The position numbers and the translations under genes are program-made. Positions 36,051-39,085 of a stretch of 39,085 nucleotides of DNA are shown here, piece after piece. Source of the DNA: SLQH01 sp964612995 (GTDB taxonomy: Bacteria > Planctomycetota > UBA11346). The stretch covers positions 1 through 39,085 of the forward strand of contig CAZTGE010000025.1 of assembly GCA_964612995.1 (NCBI GenBank), given 5' to 3'. Every line of letters begins with the position of its first letter. The stretch's first letter is position 1. The notes beneath the pieces are model-generated. The model worked only from the letters and a program-made list of their open reading frames with translations, was not told the DNA's origin and did not search any database.

Positions 36051-36263
36051 GCCCGCCTCCCGCCGCCTCGGATCTGCGTGGGCACCAGCTGCAAGGGCCG
36101 TGCCAACTCGCAGCAGCATCCGATTGCGACCTATGTTCCCGCCGGCCAATGACTTGCGGGCCAACGCACGCTGCCGGCACAAGGTACCGGCAGCCCAAGC
36201 TGTTGTTGGCCCATGACTTATGCCATTCCAGGCCTCAATCCTGCGGCGTGTGACATCGGTCGC

Positions 36264-36301
36264 CTGACAGATTGGCGCACGGCCGTCTGCCAATCTGTCA
36301 G
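36264..36301. repeat. 13-bp perfect hairpin
   Basis: CTGACAGATTGGC (36264-36276) pairs with GCCAATCTGTCAG (36289-36301). The twelve-base loop contains the eight-base palindrome ACGGCCGT. It is the longest perfect stem of the array upstream of cheA. Confidence 0.85.
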
Positions 36302-36387
36302 ACTTCTGCCAGCATGGCAGGCGCCGCGCCTGCCGATATCAGGCCCGCACCACGCCGGAAGCACCGGAATCGACGCCGTAACCACTC

Positions 36388-36425
36388 AGGGGCTGCGCCC
36401 CTACGGTCCTCACTGCGTGAGGACC
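36388..36425. repeat. two adjacent hairpins sharing a TGC loop
   Basis: AGGGGC-TGC-GCCCCT (36388-36402) is followed two bases later by GGTCCTCAC-TGC-GTGAGGACC (36405-36425). The stems are unrelated, but both loops are TGC closed by a C-G pair. Confidence 0.85.
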
Positions 36426-36450
36426 TTCCCCCTGGCTTTGTCGTGGTTCG

Positions 36451-36474
36451 CCTGAATCTGCCTGCAGATTCAGG
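36451..36474. repeat. 11-bp perfect hairpin, two-base loop
   Basis: CCTGAATCTGC (36451-36461) pairs with GCAGATTCAGG (36464-36474) across CT. Further stems follow at 36530-36549 (CCCCATCG-CGTA-CGATGGGG), 36575-36589 (CCCTGC-GCA-GCAGGG) and 36605-36634 (CATAG...CTATG with an inner CGGCGCA-GGC-TGCG-A-CCG). Confidence 0.8.
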
Positions 36475-36674
36475 TGCAGGCGGATCGGTTGCGCCGAAAC
36501 GTATCCGCCCACCACCACTCGGCGCCAGACCCCATCGCGTACGATGGGGCCCAGAATTGCGGGCGTCGGGGCGGCCCTGCGCAGCAGGGAGAAGAGCCCC
36601 CGAACATAGAGCGGCGCAGGCTGCGACCGCTATGATGAGCCCTTGGGCTGCGGACGGCGCCCGCGCCATGGCTG

Positions 36675-36709
36675 GTAGCCACTCATGCCCGATGGGCCTG
36701 AGTGGCTAC
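36675..36709. repeat. 11-bp hairpin with extended inner stem
   Basis: GTAGCCACTCA (36675-36685) pairs with TGAGTGGCTAC (36699-36709). Inside, one mismatch is followed by GCCC-GAT-GGGC, again a three-base loop. It is the last strong dyad before the hybrid kinase gene, 85 bp upstream of its start. Confidence 0.8.
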
Positions 36710-36794
36710 GCAACGCCGGCCTGCCCGGAGAGCGGGCGTGGGTGTTCGGACCGCCGTCCGCGGGGCTTGGCCACACAATTGCTATGCGTGATGC

Positions 36795-38558
36795 ATGAAG
36801 CTCATCCCCGCCATGATCGCGGCGACATACGCGTCAGGCGCTTCCGGAGCGTGGCCGGTGATCGCACTCGCCTCCCTGGTGCTGTGGTCGGTGACGGTGA
36901 TCGGACTCGTGCTGGCGATGCGTCGAGTACGCAGACAGCCCGGACCACGAGCGCTCGCCGACGATCTCGAGCGGATCATCGATCGGCTGCCGGTCGGCGT
37001 GCTGGTGATGGACCCGATCTCCCGCACGGTGATCGACGCCAACCCCCACGCCTGCGAGCTGCTCGGTCCGGAGCTCACCGCGCCCGGGGCTTGCGACTGC
37101 GACCGGCTCAACGACGGCCACGCGCCGCCGCGCTGTCCGGCGCTCAACGGCAACGAGGACCAGTGCATGGGCGAATGCGTCCTGCGCCTGAAGGACGGCA
37201 GCGAGCGCGTGGTCGACAAACGCGTGGTCCCGATCCACCTGCACGGCCGCCTGCTGTTGCTCGAGACCTTCGCCGATCGGACCGCCGCGCGCCAGACCGA
37301 AGCCGAACTACGCGCGGCCACCGCCAAACTCGAGCAGGCCCTGGCCTACGCCGAGGCCACCGCCCGCCGGGCGGACGAGGGCAACGCGGCCAAGAACGAA
37401 TTCGTCGCCCACGTGACCCATGAGTTGCGCACCCCCCTCAACGGCATCGTCGGCATGGCATCGCTGCTGCGCGACACGCCGCTGAACGAGGAACAGCAGG
37501 AATACATCCGCATCATACGCTCCTGCAGCAAGGGGCTGGCCACGCTGGTCAACGATCTGCTCGACTTCTCGCGAATCGAAGCCCAACGCCTGGAGCTGGA
37601 GAGCATCACCTTCTCGCTGCGCGAGCTGCTCGACGACATCCACGGCCTGATGGCCCCCCGCGCCGCCGACGTCGGCCTCGAGTTGAGCCTGCACGTCGCC
37701 CAGAACGTACCGGAAGAACTGCGTGGAGACCCCGCACGACTGCGCCAGGTGCTGGTCAATCTGGTCGACAACGCGATCAAGTTCACCGAAGCGGGCTCGG
37801 TGAGCATCCAGGTCAGACAGGTGCTCGCGGAAGCCGGACAATACGTACTGCGCTTCGCGGTACACGACACCGGCATCGGGGTCGACCCGGCCCTGCGCGA
37901 CCTGCTGTTCGAGCCCTTCCGCCAGGCGCCGACCGCCAGCCATACCGCCGGTACCGGCCTGGGCCTGGCCATCTGCCGCCGCCTGGTCGAACTCCAGGGT
38001 GGCGAGATCGGCATCCTCACCGACCAGGCGCAAGGCTCCTGCTTCTGGTTCCAGCTGCCTTTCAGCCAACCGACCCCCCACGAGACCGGTGCTCCGGGCA
38101 CCACCAGTCGTGGTCGACTCGCGGTGCGTCCTCTGCACGGCGGACAGCCCCGGGTGCTGCTTGCGGAGGACAACGAGATGAACCGCAAGGTGGTCGGCCT
38201 GCTGCTCGAACGGCTGGGGTGTCGCGTGGAGGCTGTCAGCGATGGCGCGGCGGCGATCGATCGCCTGCGTCACCAGGACTTCGACGTGGTGCTGATGGAC
38301 TGCCTCATGCCGACGCTCGACGGCCTGGAGGCAACCCGTCGCCTCCGCAGCCCGGACTGGGGCACACGCGACCCCGCCCTGCCGGTGATCGGACTCTCGG
38401 CCCACACCCTGCTCGCCGACCGTGAACGCGCCATGGCTGCGGGGATGGACGCCTACCTCGCCAAGCCCGTTCGCGCCAGCGAACTGGCAAGTACCCTCGA
38501 TACTCTGCTGCGCCGCGCGCATGCCGCCGCGGCGGCGGAGACGGAGACGACCTCATGA
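36795..38558 (+). CDS. membrane hybrid histidine kinase with Cys-containing PAS region
   Basis: A 587-residue sensor kinase. One membrane helix (about 20-42) anchors it. A PAS-like region (about 60-165) carries five cysteines, C100, C102, C114, C124 and C128 (CDCDRLNDGHAPPRCP...CMGEC). A coiled coil (165-200) leads to the HisKA domain with His209 in FVAHVTHELRTPLNGIVG. The ATPase domain has NLVDNAIKFTE, HDTGIGVD and GTGLGLAICRRL. A C-terminal receiver (about 452-570) has phospho-acceptor Asp in DVVLMDCLMPTLDG and the conserved AYLAKPV. No Shine-Dalgarno is seen before ATG 36795, but the protein is well formed from there. It is divergent from cheA and overlaps the next receiver gene (ATGA). 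Confidence 0.93.
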   Translation: MKLIPAMIAATYASGASGAWPVIALASLVLWSVTVIGLVLAMRRVRRQPGPRALADDLERIIDRLPVGVLVMDPISRTVIDANPHACELLGPELTAPGACDCDRLNDGHAPPRCPALNGNEDQCMGECVLRLKDGSERVVDKRVVPIHLHGRLLLLETFADRTAARQTEAELRAATAKLEQALAYAEATARRADEGNAAKNEFVAHVTHELRTPLNGIVGMASLLRDTPLNEEQQEYIRIIRSCSKGLATLVNDLLDFSRIEAQRLELESITFSLRELLDDIHGLMAPRAADVGLELSLHVAQNVPEELRGDPARLRQVLVNLVDNAIKFTEAGSVSIQVRQVLAEAGQYVLRFAVHDTGIGVDPALRDLLFEPFRQAPTASHTAGTGLGLAICRRLVELQGGEIGILTDQAQGSCFWFQLPFSQPTPHETGAPGTTSRGRLAVRPLHGGQPRVLLAEDNEMNRKVVGLLLERLGCRVEAVSDGAAAIDRLRHQDFDVVLMDCLMPTLDGLEATRRLRSPDWGTRDPALPVIGLSAHTLLADRERAMAAGMDAYLAKPVRASELASTLDTLLRRAHAAAAAETETTS

Positions 38559-38965
38559 GAATACTGGTCGCAGAAGACGACTTCCCCTCGCGGGTCCTGG
38601 TCCAACGCTCCCTTCAGCCCTACGGCGAGGTCCAGGTCGCGGTCAACGGCAAACAGGCGCTCGCCGCCTGCGAGCGGGCCATCGCCACCGGCCGGCCCTT
38701 CGATCTGCTCTGTCTCGACATCATGATGCCGGAGATGGACGGCCTGGTGGTGCTCGACCGGGTCCGGGCGCTCGAGCTCGAAGCGGGTATCGAGGGCCTC
38801 GCTCGCTGTCGCGTGCTGATGGTCACCGCGCTCGGTGACAGCCGGCATGTGATCACCGCCTTCAACTCGCAATGCGAGGCTTATCTGGTCAAGCCCTTCG
38901 AGAAGGACGACCTCCTGGCCAAGCTCGCAGAGATGGATCTGATCCCGACCCCGCCGAGCGACTGA
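38555..38965 (+). CDS. stand-alone response regulator paired with the hybrid kinase
   Basis: A 136-residue receiver domain: acidic pocket EDD (7-9), phospho-acceptor Asp55 (LLCLDIMMPEMDG), switch Thr in VLMVTALGD and Lys in YLVKPFEKDDLLAKL. Its ATG overlaps the kinase stop codon by four bases. It resembles the receiver at 22781-23176 along its whole length (shared LVAEDD...AC..A.A.G.P.DL..LDI.MP and a Cys-AYLVKP end), so the two kinase-receiver pairs flank the chemotaxis genes with related outputs. Without an output domain it probably acts through protein binding. The 72 bp after it, up to the terminal palindrome, hold nothing that I recognise. Confidence 0.92.
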   Translation: MRILVAEDDFPSRVLVQRSLQPYGEVQVAVNGKQALAACERAIATGRPFDLLCLDIMMPEMDGLVVLDRVRALELEAGIEGLARCRVLMVTALGDSRHVITAFNSQCEAYLVKPFEKDDLLAKLAEMDLIPTPPSD

Positions 38966-39037
38966 GCGATCGCCGGCGCGTTGATCCTACAGGTCTGGGA
39001 CGCGGCTTGCGCCAGGGGCCGCATCCGGCTATATTCC

Positions 39038-39085
39038 ATTCCCCTGGAAAAGTGCGCATGACCATGCGCACTTTTCCAGGGGAAT
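39038..39085. repeat. 48-nt palindrome at the window edge (23-bp stem)
   Basis: Bases 39038-39060 and 39063-39085 are perfect reverse complements around AC. The stem carries CCCCTGGAAAAGTGCGCATG. It begins 73 bp after the last receiver gene and ends exactly at the end of the window, so it could be longer. No T-tract is visible within the window. It could be a terminator-like element or another of the scattered palindromes. Confidence 0.85.

Larger units (their letters stand above)
36051..36794. other. divergent intergenic region packed with dissimilar hairpins
   Basis: A 744-bp region between the divergent cheA and hybrid-kinase genes. No gene is supported. It contains at least nine perfect or nearly perfect dyads with short loops, each of different sequence (listed in the findings), between 36171 and 36709. 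Two short direct repeats, GGCCAATGACTT (36145) and GGCCCATGACTT (36208), lie nearest cheA. Promoters for both genes must be here, but I could not point to convincing elements. Confidence 0.7.

Overview
ORGANISM. The window is G+C-rich (about two thirds by eye) bacterial chromosome with dense, tightly packed genes. A large chemotaxis cluster with two membrane receptors indicates a Gram-negative bacterium that is motile or has another chemosensory output. Several genes have a flavour I associate with the Planctomycetes-Verrucomicrobia-Lentisphaerae group: an ECF sigma factor fused in operon to a FecR-type protein with a long C-terminal region, a large secreted protein with Calx-beta-like repeats, a plant-type ATP-phosphofructokinase, a small RRM protein and a ValRS with a zinc ribbon. 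Other genes are equally common in proteobacteria, so the phylum is left open. No rRNA, tRNA, CRISPR array, phage or complete insertion sequence was recognised.

LAYOUT. 1-300: short G+C-rich hairpin repeats. 298-2199: SpoU-type RNA methyltransferase (minus), then an unknown protein and GTP cyclohydrolase I (plus). 2224-2426: a 163-bp MITE-like element and a strong hairpin. 2476-8755: ECF sigma factor, FecR-like membrane protein, and a 1331-residue secreted papain-family peptidase with seven Calx-beta-like repeats. 8852-10699: ABC exporter. 10700-11373: repeat island with two more MITE-like copies. 11374-14127: valS. 14367-15274: three small proteins, including a 46-residue Cys-rich one. 15398-19037: sodium:neurotransmitter-type symporter and phosphofructokinase. 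19402-22693 (minus): RRM protein, secreted protein, nucleotide-sugar epimerase and a multi-zinc-ribbon protein, with a third MITE-like copy (21706-21785) between the last two.

CHEMOSENSORY REGION (22781-38965). On the minus strand, reading from 36050 down to 22781: CheA (two HPt domains), CheW, two chemoreceptors, a small unknown protein, CheR, CheD, a CheY-like regulator, a CheX/CheC-like protein, CheB, a Cys-rich PAS histidine kinase and a response regulator. Many junctions are 4-bp ATGA overlaps, so the genes are probably co-translated. Divergent from cheA, across 744 bp packed with dissimilar short hairpins, lie a membrane hybrid histidine kinase and a stand-alone receiver. Together they form a complete adaptation system (CheR methylation, CheB demethylation, CheD deamidation, probable CheX dephosphorylation) plus two extra kinase-receiver pairs.

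MOST NOTABLE. (i) A MITE-like family with 20-23 bp terminal inverted repeats, about 10-bp target duplications, and one 80-bp copy that is exactly the 163-bp form minus 83 bp between CATGC direct repeats. (ii) A cluster of at least nine sequence-unrelated perfect or near-perfect hairpins with tiny loops between cheA and the hybrid kinase, echoed by others elsewhere, including a 48-nt palindrome ending at the window edge. (iii) The sigma/FecR-like/secreted peptidase locus. (iv) A chemoreceptor whose zinc-binding CZB-like module lies in the extracytoplasmic sensor, and two kinases with Cys-rich PAS regions.
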